A DNA stretch of 64,000 nucleotides from Prostheceraeus crozeri (Eukaryota > Platyhelminthes > Polycladida > Euryleptidae), in NCBI GenBank assembly GCA_907163375.1, contig CAJQUW010000522.1, positions 124,001 to 188,000 on the forward strand, written 5' to 3'. Shown piece by piece: positions 11,628-22,249 of the stretch. The stretch's first letter is position 1; the number at the start of each line of letters is the position of its first letter. The position numbers were made by a program, and so were the translations under genes. The notes beneath the pieces were generated by a model, which saw only the letters and a list, made by a program, of their open reading frames with translations, was not told the DNA's origin and made no database searches.

Positions 11628-14315
11628 CTAACTTCTAACCTTATCGGTTCATCTGTCAGTCAAAAGACACCTAAAGTCGAGACTAATGATGCTGCTTTCT
11701 TTCTACCTTCTTTTTGTACGATAAATTGCAGATCTGTTGTAAACAAGACTGATGAATTACTACTTTTTCTTTGTGATAAGCAGCCTACTGTAGTTTGTCT
11801 TACAGAAACTTGGCTAGACAACTCCGTTGGTGATAATTTCGTTTCTTTTTCTCATTACACCACACACCGTGTTGATCGTAATACTTCGAAAAAAGGTGGT
11901 GGAATATGTTGTATTGTCAGCAGTTCTTTTAGATCAGAAACACTTGAATTTATTACTGATATCGATGATTTTGAAATGCTGATTGTTCGTATATCCTGTA
12001 ATAAATTTCATGGGATCATTGTTAATTTATATTTTCCTCACGGAAGTACGTTCAACAAAGACAAACAGCAACAAATTTCTATTAGTATTATTGCCGTGGT
12101 TGATCGTCATCTTTTGTCTTATCCTAATCATGATGTCATCTTTATTGGAGATTTCAATCGTTTTAGTGTGGATTTGTTTCAATCAAGCCTTTGTATAAGA
12201 AATGTTATTTTAAAATCTACTCGTAAAGATGCTATTCTGGATTTAATTCTTATCCCTGAGAAGTATGTTCAGTTCTATCTACCTTGTGAAATTTATGCTC
12301 CACTCTGTTCTAGTGATCACAACATTGTATTTGTTCGCTCGAAATCAGCCGTGATTCCTGATGATACTTATGTGAAAGTATATGATTTCCGCAAATCAAA
12401 TTTGTTATCTGTTTCGCGATACTTATCTTCTATTGATTGGAATTCTGTTTTTTTGGACTGTGACCTGAACAGTATGTGTGAGCTTTTCTATTATCATCTT
12501 GATACCTGTCTTAATATGCTGCCTGTCGACTATGTGAAAAAAACAGTCAAAGATCCTCCTTGGATTACGAATGTGATTAAAGTCCTCATTAATAAACGGT
12601 ACCAAGCATTTAAAAGTAAAGATTGGCAATTATACCGACACTACAAGGAAAAAGTGAGAACAGCAATTTTCAACGCAAAGAAAAGTTGGGGAGATAGAAT
12701 GCTAAAAACTGGAAACTCGGTATGGGACGTTTACAAGAAGTTGAAGGGTGAGAGAAATGTAATGGGAAACTGGTTGCCTAATTGTGATCCCGATAATAGC
12801 GTCGAGTCCATACTTGAGAACATTAAAACAAATATTGATTCTAGTTTCAACCAAAAGACAAATATCCCAATGCAATGTTTTCCATTCATGACGCCTTTTC
12901 AATTTAAAGAAGCTGAGATACACGATATGCTACGGAAAATTAGTCCTTCAAAATCGTCTGGACCTGATGAAATCCCCTCAAAAGTCTGGTCGTTGTTCGC
13001 TGATGACATTGTGAAACCATTGACTGCAATTTTTAATGTTTGTGTTCAAGTTGCTGATTTACCAGTTAAATGGAAAATGGCGAATATTGTGCCATTACCA
13101 GAAACGTCTCCACCAAACTTAACTGCCTTGAGACCTATATCTTTGCTTTCAATGCCAGAGAGAATCTTTGAGAAGTGTTTGTTAAAGCGGATTAAAGCTG
13201 AATTCTTGTTAAAATTTGACAACCAACAGTACGCCTATCGACCTAATAGTTCAACTATCTGTGCCCTGATTGACCTTGAAGATTATCTGAAGAGAAGTTT
13301 AGATAATGCAGATATTATTGCGTGCCATGCTCTTTCAATCGATCTTCTTAAGGGTTTCGATAGGGTACCTCATGATATTCTCATTAACAGAATGATTCAA
13401 GATGATTTTAGCGGGTTTACAATAACATTTGTGCGGAATTATTTACAGCAAAGGAGCTTTAAAATCAAATGGAAGGACAAACGCAGCGTTGTTTCGATGA
13501 TACCGAGTGGGATCCCTCAAGGATCATCCTTAGGCCCATTGTTATTTGGCTACTTCATTTCCGACTTGACAATCTCAAATACAAGTGGTGTGCAAGACTC
13601 CATGATTTTCAAATACGCTGACGACATTTTTATTAGCTGCACCATACGTAGAGGAGACTCATCTTCTAATTTGGCTAAAACATACGAAAGTATAATAGAT
13701 TGGACCCAGAAAAGTTGTATGGACATCAAAGAAGAAAAGTGTCAGCAGATGCTGTTTACACTATCTCGTTCATTCAGTCCAGAACAATTTGCATTGCCTA
13801 ACATTCCTGTGGTGAATAGCATGAAAATACTTGGTATAACATTTGAATGCAATCTAAAGTGGAATCTGCATTTTAACCATATTTGTAAAAGAGCCTCATC
13901 GAGACTGTATGTAATTCGGCAATTACGTGACTATTTACCGACTTCCGAACTAACCTTAGTATACCAAAATTGCATAAGAAGCTTACTTGAATATGGAGCA
14001 CCTCTGTTTTCGGACTTACCACGCAAATTAGTCATTAAATTGGAGCAGATTCAACGCCGAGCTCATTTTGTGATTTGTAACACACACGATTGCGAATGTC
14101 TCAATTTCGTTCCGCTTGAGTATCGCAGAACTATCCTTAGTTTCAGATTGTTTGAAAGTATATTGGGAAATAATGAACACATTCTTCATCATCTTCTCCC
14201 ATCAGTTATGCCATATTCCGGAAAGTTTCGTATACCAATCTCAAGAACAGCTCTTCGCAGTAAATGTTTTATCATACAAATGTCACGACTTCATAACAGC
14301 AACTTTACTTTATGA
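11628..14315 (+). CDS. LINE ORF2: AP-type endonuclease and reverse transcriptase
   Basis: This is an open frame of 895 codons. The endonuclease spans about residues 30-240, with TINCRS (Asn), LTETWL (Glu), FIGDFNR and SSDHN motifs. The reverse transcriptase follows, with LRPISLL, the palm motif SIDLLKGFDRVPHD, GIPQGSSLGPLLF and the catalytic FKYADDIF. The C-terminus has the usual LEYGAP region. No stop or frameshift was seen. The first ATG in frame is at 11976, after the first two endonuclease motifs, so a functional protein could not start there. Translation would need read-through of the TGA at 11625 or an upstream non-ATG start. Family assignment is by motif only. Confidence 0.88.
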   Translation, partial: LTSNLIGSSVSQKTPKVETNDAAFFLPSFCTINCRSVVNKTDELLLFLCDKQPTVVCLTETWLDNSVGDNFVSFSHYTTHRVDRNTSKKGGGICCIVSSSFRSETLEFITDIDDFEMLIVRISCNKFHGIIVNLYFPHGSTFNKDKQQQISISIIAVVDRHLLSYPNHDVIFIGDFNRFSVDLFQSSLCIRNVILKSTRKDAILDLILIPEKYVQFYLPCEIYAPLCSSDHNIVFVRSKSAVIPDDTYVKVYDFRKSNLLSVSRYLSSIDWNSVFLDCDLNSMCELFYYHLDTCLNMLPVDYVKKTVKDPPWITNVIKVLINKRYQAFKSKDWQLYRHYKEKVRTAIFNAKKSWGDRMLKTGNSVWDVYKKLKGERNVMGNWLPNCDPDNSVESILENIKTNIDSSFNQKTNIPMQCFPFMTPFQFKEAEIHDMLRKISPSKSSGPDEIPSKVWSLFADDIVKPLTAIFNVCVQVADLPVKWKMANIVPLPETSPPNLTALRPISLLSMPERIFEKCLLKRIKAEFLLKFDNQQYAYRPNSSTICALIDLEDYLKRSLDNADIIACHALSIDLLKGFDRVPHDILINRMIQDDFSGFTITFVRNYLQQRSFKIKWKDKRSVVSMIPSGIPQGSSLGPLLFGYFISDLTISNTSGVQDSMIFKYADDIFISCTIRRGDSSSNLAKTYESIIDWTQKSCMDIKEEKCQQMLFTLSRSFSPEQFALPNIPVVNSMKILGITFECNLKWNLHFNHICKRASSRLYVIRQLRDYLPTSELTLVYQNCIRSLLEYGAPLFSDLPRKLVIKLEQIQRRAHFVICNTHDCECLNFVPLEYRRTILSFRLFESILGNNEHILHHLLPSVMPYSGKFRIPISRTALRSKCFIIQMSRLHNSNFTL

Positions 14316-14462
14316 ACGTACTCTTCATTAAACGTTTTTTGTTAAGTTATTTTTCATTTAATGAATGTCTTCTTTACATTGTCTTTGGCCCCACGATTTT
14401 CAGTACTGGGGCAATGTTATTTTCTCAAATAAACGGATTATTATTATTATTATTATTATACA

Positions 14463-15905
14463 ATAGCTAATGAATTATGTTAATCCTACAAAGGACTGAT
14501 TTGCATTCACGCCGATGAGCGAGTAAATCCTATTCATTTTGTGTGGGAGTGAAAGGATAATTCTTCTATGTACACTGCTGGGACGAAAAATCAACTTTTC
14601 AGTCCACGGGATCACAAAGTTAACTTTTCTTCCCGCAGTGAACTTTTCTTGTGTAAGCTCCTGTGCAAAAAATCATAGAAGTCTGTAAACAGGTTGTGAT
14701 TAGCCGGAGACTACCAAGATATCGATATAGTCCCTGAATTAGCTCATTCATAGATTTCGCGGTATGATCATCAATTTCATAATGAACAATAGACATCTAT
14801 CAACATCTATATCTGTTTCTGGTCCCTTGACATCTTGTAGGCTGAAGCCCTAGCTGGCGGATCCACGCCGATGAGGTGACCTCAAACTCAATGTCGCAAT
14901 AAAAATAGGCTTAAAAAGCCACAAAGACAACTCTTCGGCTAATGCAGACCAAACTTGAGTAAAACAAAAATCTGGATATTTAACAATCTCTCCATACACC
15001 TGAGCAGTTTGCAAGTTTTGCATCAACGCTTCACGAATTGGGTATCTTCAAAGAATTGGGTATCGCAGATGTGAAGAGAAAGAAGAAAATATGCACAACA
15101 TTAAATTCTATCATAATGATCTGTCAAATTATGTTGGTTTAAAAATATTTTAAAAAACATATCGGATGTCTGCATGTGCTATTTGGAGCTTTTCTTGTGC
15201 AAGTCGGAGATCTGACATTTGCAATTGGGATCTTTGCTTGCGCAAATCGGATATCTGTCTATGCTACTTGGATATCTGACTGCACTACTCAGATATTTGC
15301 CTGTGCTTCGGCTCTTCACTCGGAAAAAACTGTAGTTGATCTTGCTATCGTAGACGCACGTCTGATACCTCAACCGCAATCATCAGCTTCAGGAGACGTG
15401 ATGAAGTCAGTTCTGCCATTGATTTGATGCGCCACTGCACTGTTGCGTAAGAGGATCAATGCGCAGGGTGAAAATGAACAGGAAGCTATGTACTATATAA
15501 AGACATTGACAACCTGGCCGGAAGTCACTTGCTACAACATCGCTAAAATGGTATAATGCTGCGTATACAAGTGTGCCCGGAATACAAAAGTCATTGAAGG
15601 AATGTATTGGTATATAATAAAGCATTGGAGGAGCTCACTTTAAGCCGACTAGGCTTAGTGTTGTATGTTCTGAGCGTTTCAAAGAAAGAGGTGAAGCATG
15701 GTGAAGGAACAGAACAAAATCAGACAGCTACTTGAATACATGCGATAAAAAATGCTTAGTTAAAATGACCTTTTAATTTATCAAATTAGGAAAAAATGTA
15801 TTTTCAGATTCCACTAGCATGCTTACTATGCTCTTAACAAGCACATGACAAGTATATTTCACTATTATAAGTCTCCTGCAAAGCCAATGTACTTTACAAT
15901 TAAGA
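14463..15905. other. Non-coding DNA with a degenerate GGATATCTG repeat
   Basis: No gene is supported. From about 15160 to 15310 a degenerate tandem repeat with a period near 24 bases is visible, centred on (C)GGATATCTG followed by a TTTGC/CTATGC-like block, with about six or seven decayed units. The open frames on both strands across it come from the repeat. Confidence 0.45.
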
Positions 15906-15906
15906 A

Positions 15907-16119
15907 TAATTAGAAAATCTGGGAATAGGCCAAGTGTTTATATTGATAGAAAATATAAAAAATGTATGAATTAGAAAAATTATTACAAACTCCTAATTAC
16001 AATTTAAAAACTCCTAATTCCTAAATTACTCCTGGAGTTTGTAATAATTTTTCTAATTCATACATTTTTTATATTTTCTATTAATATAAACACGGCCTAT
16101 TCCCAGATTTTCTAATTAT
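15907..16119. repeat. Foldback element with 87-bp arms
   Basis: The left arm (15907-15993) and right arm (16034-16119) are nearly perfect reverse complements, from ATAATTAGAAAATCTGGGAA inward to ACAAACTCC / GGAGTTTGT. They are separated by about 40 bases. The element has no coding capacity and is probably a foldback-type or MITE insertion. Confidence 0.85.
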
Positions 16120-16440
16120 TTCATAATGCACGGTCAAGGCATTTTCTACATGATTTACAATTAAGATTGTAGTATGGGGTATTACCAGTTTGTGCGCATC
16201 GACTTTGATATTTATTGTCTATTTGATATTTGAAATTATTCAAAGCCAGAGGTGGACCCGCCCCGGACTCATGCGGTCCCAATGTTTGCGCTCCGCACTA
16301 CATTCATAGGTGAATCTAACGTAGATGTTATTATCGGAAACAAAATGATTCGTTCTATGATGTCAAATGTCTTGTCACATGGAGTAATCCACGATTTCGG
16401 CGAATGACTAATCCAGTGACAATGATTAGAGTATGAATAC

Positions 16441-17231
16441 GGCTGAGTCTCATAACAGCGAATATCAAAATAGCGAAAACGTATTGCATAATCTTAAGAA
16501 GTCATCGAGAAATTATGTTTTTATAGTTTATTGAAGGTGATTGGATTAGTAAATAATACCCATCATCCATACCACTGACAAGGATATGAATTTCCATATA
16601 TACTGTACATTGGCCTTGTACAATGTATATGAAATAAGCTTATGAAAAAAATGAGAATGTATATAAAATATATTGTCTAAAAACCCATTATGTACGAGAC
16701 AGCCCTGGCATAAGCTTGGCGACTGAGTTCATTTAAAATGTTCGCGCAATCGGTCTAGTCTTTCGTTTAAAGCAACATATTTAGTCTTTCTCCTTTTTGT
16801 TGGTGTTCCAAAATCCAGTTGACTCATCTCAATGTTTTGCATTTTCTGCTCCTAAACGAATGTATGCGTGATCTTGAAGATATTTGGATGGGCACTTCCC
16901 ACATTATCTTTCAGTTTCAGATGCCATCCCTCCAAATGATTTGTAATTCGAACATCACTGTTGTATAGTGATTCCATGCTGAGATAGAAAAATAAGCATA
17001 TGCTTCTTCTATATATTTTGACAGTGAAACGATAGTGATGATATGGCCATTTAAGTTATCTACTATTCAAGCAAGCATAATTTCTCGAGGACTTCTTAAA
17101 GATTATGCAATACGTTTTCGCTATTTTGAGATTCGCTATTGTGAGACTTCGCTATTATGAGACTTCGCTGTTTTGAGATTCGCTTTTTTCACACTTCGCC
17201 ATTTTGAGATTCGCTGTTATGAGACGACCCC
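16441..17231. mobile_element. Non-autonomous DNA transposon with 8-bp TSD
   Basis: The octamer ATGAATAC occurs immediately on both sides (16433-16440 and 17232-17239), a perfect target duplication. The ends are inverted: left GTCTCATAACAGCGAATATC and, read inward from the right, GTCTCATAACAGCGAATCTC. A further inverted stretch holds TATTGCATAATCTT. The right end is a run of about seven 15- to 16-bp units of the type TTCGCTATTTTGAGAC. There is no transposase. An 8-bp duplication is known for hAT, Merlin, P and Sola1 elements, and the ends do not settle which. Confidence 0.8.
17108..17228. repeat. Subterminal tandem 15-16-mers
   Basis: About seven degenerate units of TTCGCTATTNTGAGAC form the right end of the transposon at 16441-17231. 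The left end carries only the last one or two units in inverted form, so the two ends are asymmetric. Confidence 0.8.
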
Positions 17232-17534
17232 ATGAATACATGTCACGTTAGTCCAACAATGCACAATTTTATCTGCAGACTAATCTGTTAATCATGTTAC
17301 TTGTTTGACTAAACATTAAAAGCAAAACAAGGCGTGTGAGAAAGAAGAATCTCAACAGAAGCCATAGTAGCAGGAAGCGTAAAGCACAACCCTCTTTTTC
17401 CACCTTCCCTCTCTCCTCGCTCTCAGCCTCTTTATTTTTCTCTATGTCTGCGTTTTCGAGTTTCTCCTCTGTTCTGACTGTTCTTCTGTCCATTTCTGCC
17501 AGAATTGAATATTTTGATGACTTTAATAACTTAC

Positions 17535-17671
17535 TTTCATTATCACGAATGAATTGACATAACACGAATACTTTATCATCACATTTTTGATCGAGCCATT
17601 TCTTGTGACTTCCTTTAAGGACACAGTCCTCGTTCTTTAGGTCGTTATTCGGTTCACCTTTGTTCCAGTTC
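17535..17671 (-). CDS. C-type lectin domain exon B, copy 4
   Basis: A 137-nt exon with minus-strand AG acceptor and GTAAGTTA donor. It encodes NWNKGEPNNDLKNEDC, then KKWLDQKCDDKVFVLCQF and ends IRDNE. EPN and the cysteines are kept and the WND site is WLD. Phase is 2 in and 1 out. It pairs with exon A at 26022-26226, 8.4 kb upstream on the minus strand, an intron swollen by transposon fragments. Confidence 0.82.
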
Positions 17672-18110
17672 CTGAAGAAAAGTAACGAAAACAGTGCAAA
17701 TATTCTACAAGTTATAAAGTTGCATGGAATTTTGAATGAATGGAAAATAATGGAATTACTTCTCATAAGTGTGTGGAGATGAAATGTCATAATGCGAAGT
17801 TGTTGCATGGACAATATTTTTCTTTTTTCCCAGTGTATGAGGTCAAGGAAAAAGTATTTCAAGGAAATCTCTCTTCATGGCTTCAGATTTCTGAATTTTC
17901 TTGCCCCTCTGGTTTCATCGACTGTACAGAGAAACTGCTTGGCGCAGGAGTTACTATAACAACCTGATAACAGTTTCTGAAAGCTTCTGGTAGAAATTCT
18001 TCATATGATATGTGACCTGATAGCAGCGACACTTAGTCGTTGAAATATACATGTATTGGCTTGAAAAACAACAATAACAACACCATCACTTCAATTCCCT
18101 ACTATAAGTT
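17672..18110. other. Lectin intron, nothing recognised
   Basis: Intron DNA with no repeat or gene I can name. Confidence 0.4.
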
Positions 18111-18121
18111 ATGAATATTAT

Positions 18122-18440
18122 ATGAATATTATACTATGTACCGACACTCATGCTGCTTCCAATCTAGTTGAATCTGCAATCAATTCGGGAACCGCCTCTG
18201 CAGCTGAAAATCGCAAGCGTTTGAAGTATCGTGACCTCTTAGCTCAATATCTGTTCCACCACATTGCTATCGAGACTACTGGAGTGTACGGGAAATCAAC
18301 AAAGACCTTTCTTAAGTCACTTGCCATCTAATGAGTGAAGCAACTGGCGACCGACGTGAACATTCTTGGTTACAGCAGCGCATCAGTGTTGCGATAATCA
18401 GAGGGAATGGTTTAAGTCTATCAATGACTGGTGTTGTTCG
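18122..18440 (+). pseudogene. Decayed retroelement-type open frame
   Basis: An open frame ends at 18331 and the next frame continues with TGDRREHSWLQQRISVAI. The pattern AAENRKRLKYRDL, then AIETTGVYG, then TGDRRE..LQQR.SVAI resembles a tail segment I know from invertebrate LINE-related sequences. The family cannot be named with confidence. It carries at least one stop or frameshift and is not functional. Confidence 0.35.
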
Positions 18441-18539
18441 CTCTTAACTTTTCAGCGCTTGTCTTTTTTTCTTATTTTGTATGATATGTCAAGTTATTTC
18501 TTCTCTTGTTAAATGCATTGTATTATGGGTACAATATTA

Positions 18540-19610
18540 GTTATAAATTCAAGTGAGGATCCTTTTGCTATGATATACTTGGAGTAATAGGTAGGGATTC
18601 TACTGTAGGCATCGTTGAGAATAGTGAGGACTTTCTGCTCTACATTCTGATACATATAGATGATGGAGAAAGTGACCGCTGTGATAGAAAATTAGCAAAA
18701 CATTGTGACTTATCGATTCAAATTGTCAATAAACCTGAGCCTACTTTGTCTAGCATAGCTAGCTTTAATAAAATAGCAAAAGACACAAAAGTTGCGTCCT
18801 TTGTTCCAAATTTCCAAAATACATCGCCTTATGCTCTGACCGGTTTGTGGCATATAAAATTATTTAATAAATTGTGTTCAACTCCATTATTCGCTCTGTA
18901 ATGGAGTGCGCTTCGCCGGTCTTTTTGAACGCTGGATCCACATTAGATTCGAAACTGTTAGCTATGTGCAAGAGAGCTTTCCAAATCATTCATGGTTACG
19001 ACGTGCGTTTTTGCGATAAATGTAATCTCCTGGATATATTTTCCAGAAGAAAACTGTTGTCTATGCGTCTTTTTCGTATAGCATTACAAAATCGCGACCG
19101 TGTTCTACATTTTCTTCTTCCAAAAATGTCTGATTGAAGTCACCGTCTGATTTTGCCACATTTGAAAACGTCTCGCGAACTAAATGGGTTCGTGGTTTCA
19201 TCGGCTATGTTGTACAATCATTCGCTTTAACTGTATTACATGCCCTTTTCATCAGGTACCTTTGATATTATATTTGTTAAACTTAACGACATTGAAAATA
19301 TGCTGTATCAAGCAATTTTAAGTTATATACATTGTAATTAAATGTACTCATAAACCTATGATTCGCCACCATGCGGTCTCATTCGATCTCTGACTTCATC
19401 AATGGAAAAGTGTTTTTATTGGACTACCTTTGAATCAACTCCGAACAATGTGAATATGCCCTTTACCTTCTGATTTTGAACAGTGACTGTATGCGACATG
19501 CTTCATTACAACACTTGTATCATAAATGTATTTAAGCCTCTTCGATTCTCATTAAAGGAGGCTGTGACTTGTTTCTGTTACGAAATAAACGTTTATTTGA
19601 TTTGAAATAC
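18540..19610 (+). mobile_element. 5'-truncated LINE fragment (reverse transcriptase C-terminus)
   Basis: The frame at 18874-19137 encodes NSIIRSVMECASPVFLNAGS, then CKRAFQIIHGYD and LLSMRLFRIALQNRDRVLHF. This matches the C-terminal region of the complete LINE upstream (RSLLEYGAPLFSDL..., QRRAHFVICN..., LSFRLFESILGNNEHILHHL). Before it, 18567-18860 is open for about 100 codons in one frame but not recognised. The sequence ends near 19605 with an AATAAA-like tail. It is a different, diverged LINE family. Confidence 0.6.
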
Positions 19611-19612
19611 GA

Positions 19613-19883
19613 CGTGTTCTATATCAGTCAAACTAACCGCCCTCTCATTGATGGATACAAAGGATCACCAGCGCGACATGAGCAATAAGAACAAAAAGAA
19701 CGACGCTCTTTATAAACACTACAACAAACTTCACGTGGGAGATGACGTTCTGTGTATTGACGACCGTACAATCGATATTCTAGACAAAAGGGATAAAACT
19801 TTCGACTGTAGAATAAGTGAAGCGAGCCAGACTGACGCACTAAAACCTATCATAAACCGTAAACATGAACGACCGAATTTCTG
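19613..19883 (+). mobile_element. GIY-YIG endonuclease fragment of a Penelope-like element
   Basis: Reading VFYISQTNRPLID, then DHQRDMSNKNKKNDALYKHY and ending QTDALKPIINRKHERPNF, the segment matches the form of a GIY-YIG nuclease C-terminus: YVGQT, then R.EH followed by HY. The start is frameshifted relative to the rest. It begins directly after the LINE tail, so one element was probably inserted next to or into the other. Confidence 0.5.
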
Positions 19884-19931
19884 ACCTGTTGTTGACACAT
19901 CTCGTGCTCATTACAGCTGATATTTGAGATA

Positions 19932-20070
19932 CAGTGGCGTCGCGTACTCCCAGACAATAGGCCCTCACTCGCAATTGGAATACTATTTCTATACCAGACA
20001 TTTTTTATGTTACAACATTAATTTTCATAAAACCTGAATTTTTAATGACAATTTCCCGAACATTTTTTAA
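19932..20070 (+). repeat. Direct repeat copy 1 (139 bp)
   Basis: It matches 21393-21530 at roughly nine bases in ten, from GTGGCGTCGCGT through TTGGAATACTATTTCTATA to CATTTTTTAA. The copies are about 1.46 kb apart in the same orientation. They could be two copies of a dispersed repeat or the ends of a decayed element. Confidence 0.7.
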
Positions 20071-20931
20071 CTAGACCAATAATAAACTATATTAATAACT
20101 ATATTTATAATTATATTTATATATATATTTTTTTTATTTTATTATTTTATTATTTTATATATATATATATTTATATATATTTATATAATTATAATAAACT
20201 ATATAATAAACTAGACCAACTTCCTAGTGTTTCGAAACATGCTACAGGGACGAGCTGCAATTGCCAAGGTAGTGGTGCGATTCCTGAGTAGAAGCAAAAG
20301 GGAAATACTTGAAAGCATGACTTATCTTCTGATAGCAATTGTCGCTGACTTCGAGGAGAGAATGCACTAGGCCTACCTGGAAGATAGGCTGTTCGTCTCC
20401 GGTCCACTATCAAGTCTGGTACTTCGATCCATCACGACATCACGACCAACGAGGATTAGAAACAATTCCTAATGCGAACAACGATTCCTGTGTGGGAGAA
20501 GTCGTCATGTGGGGATTGCTGACCACTGTTGCAAGTTCCCAATTCCCAAGATGAAAGTTTTTGTATAATGCGTGTTTTGCACTTACTATGTGCTTTCTAT
20601 TTCTCTCACATTGATTTTGTTATCTGACTGTTCCATCGGAATATATGAATTTTGCAGAAGAACTAAGTAAGTACTTCAGCCATCATATGAGCAGAACTTA
20701 CGTCAAAATTATTTTCATTAATGAGAAGAGGTTAAGAATTCTTACATTACCAATTAAAATCGAATTGAATTCTAATCGAAACTATCATTCTATTAAGTGA
20801 CAGATATCATTCATCGCTTATTCGTCTTTAAGATACTCAATCGCATCGAGTTCAGACTGAAGTGTTGTTCACCAATTCTGCTTTATACAAGGCGCATTAT
20901 TAAATAACATGAATTCAATATCTGAATTTGA
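20071..20931. other. AT-rich non-coding stretch
   Basis: An AT-rich run at 20095-20215 is made of TTTATATATAT and TTTTATTTTA. Downstream I see no recognisable gene or repeat. Confidence 0.4.
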
Positions 20932-21280
20932 GCTAAAATAGCCTCTGACGTCATCAGGTGACCTTAAATGACCTTTTGACCTCACGGCATGATAGATAGA
21001 GGTCACATTCATATTCGTTGGTAATACATTACATGACTCTAAAATGCTTTTTTTGTCGCAAATTGACATTTTATGCTCTCGTACTATACAACTGCATTGA
21101 ACACGTGACCCATCGAAAGGCATGATTTTCGGACCTTAAATGCTATTTTACGGTGAAACTAAGCATTTTAGAACAATGTAACATATAAACAACATATAGA
21201 AATGTGACCCTGATCTATTATTTTACGAGGTCGAAAAGGTCATCCGAGGTCATGTGATGACGTCTTAGGGTATTTTTAGC
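20932..21280. repeat. Imperfect palindromic MITE-like repeat
   Basis: The outer arms pair GCTAAAATAGCCTCTGACGTCATC with its near complement ending GACGTCTTAGGGTATTTTTAGC. The inner arms pair ATGACCTTTTGACCTC with GAGGTCGAAAAGGTCAT, and AGGTCACATTCATAT with ATA...GTGACCCT. Each arm is about 110 bp with a central loop near 21060-21160. It has no coding content. Confidence 0.65.
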
Positions 21281-21392
21281 AATTTTTGCACATTTGACTT
21301 TACATTGATCTCTATGGGCGACCACTAAACCTTGACCAATCGAGTTGAAAATTTACATGTTCAATTTCCTTACCAAAAGGAATACTTTTGGA

Positions 21393-21530
21393 CGGTGGCG
21401 TCGCGTGCTCCCAGACCATAGGCCTTCGCTCGGCATTGGAATACTATTTCTATATCAGACTTTTTTATGTTATAACATTAATTTTCATAAAAGATGAATT
21501 TTTAATTACAATTTCCCGTACATTTTTTAA
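21393..21530 (+). repeat. Direct repeat copy 2
   Basis: Second copy of the repeat at 19932-20070, with small differences such as ACCATAGGCCTTCGCTC. Confidence 0.7.
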
Positions 21531-22094
21531 TGCCAAGTGAATGTGCACATGAGAAGTTGATTGCTCATGTCGCCTAACCGCCTTACTCAAGGAGCTGAGA
21601 TAGCTATATCCCCTCTCTCTCTCCAGACCACATTTTCTCGAGAAAAAAAGGCGGAAGGGAATCCGTTTCTTGTGTTTCTCATGGCCGGTCAGCCACTCAC
21701 TTGTTTGAACTTTGATGCATTGAAATGTCTTGTGTATTTCTTATTTCTTACTCTGTGAGTACTTTCAATTTCATATCAGGTGTTGGCCTACCTTGCTTTA
21801 CGACTGTCATCTTTTCAGTATATTCCCATCGGACGAAAGGCGTGGTTATGATCTCATCTGCAGTACTAAACATAGTGCACATCAATCACGTATAAACAAA
21901 TTATGGAATTCTGCCGAATCTATGGGTGTTCGAGTCAGATGCATTACTCTGCATTCACTGGAGAACGCTCATTATCTGATCGCAGTCTTGTCTGGTCGTC
22001 ATCATCTGCTACTGTTGACGAAGTGGACTCTCTGATGAGAAGCGAAGAAAGGAACAATTGGGTTGCGCTTCCCATACTATATTTCGGTACAACA

Positions 22095-22240
22095 AGGACT
22101 CACACGTAAAATGTAGATTTTGATGAGCTGCATTAAACACATCCAGCAATCTCAAAGCGTCATCTCTAGAGGAAACGACGGCAAATGTGTCATCGACATA
22201 TCTCACATAAAATTGAGCAAGCGACTGAATTGACGACGAC
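22095..22240 (-). mobile_element. Inverted 5' piece of a Penelope-like element (reverse transcriptase motif)
   Basis: Read on the minus strand this gives SLAQFYVRYVDDTFAVVSSR and then a stretch ending NLHFTCE, the catalytic YVDD region of a Penelope-like reverse transcriptase. It is in opposite orientation to the rest of the element, which starts at about 22258. Both pieces carry the same short sequence encoding FTCE at the joint. Confidence 0.7.
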
Positions 22241-22249
22241 AGACTCCTG

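Larger units (their letters stand above)
10670..14462 (+). mobile_element. LINE retrotransposon of the CR1/Jockey group, nearly full length
   Basis: The element has a T- and G-rich leader, an ORF1-like frame, an ORF2 with endonuclease and reverse transcriptase, and a short 3' tail that ends in (ATT)n. The tail holds a stem-loop, GCCCCA...TGGGGC, at about 14389-14414, of the kind the reverse transcriptase of such elements recognises. The left end is approximate because no target duplication was found. It lies antisense to the lectin gene, in the intron between exon B copy 4 and exon A copy 3, and accounts for much of that intron's 7.1 kb. Confidence 0.85.
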
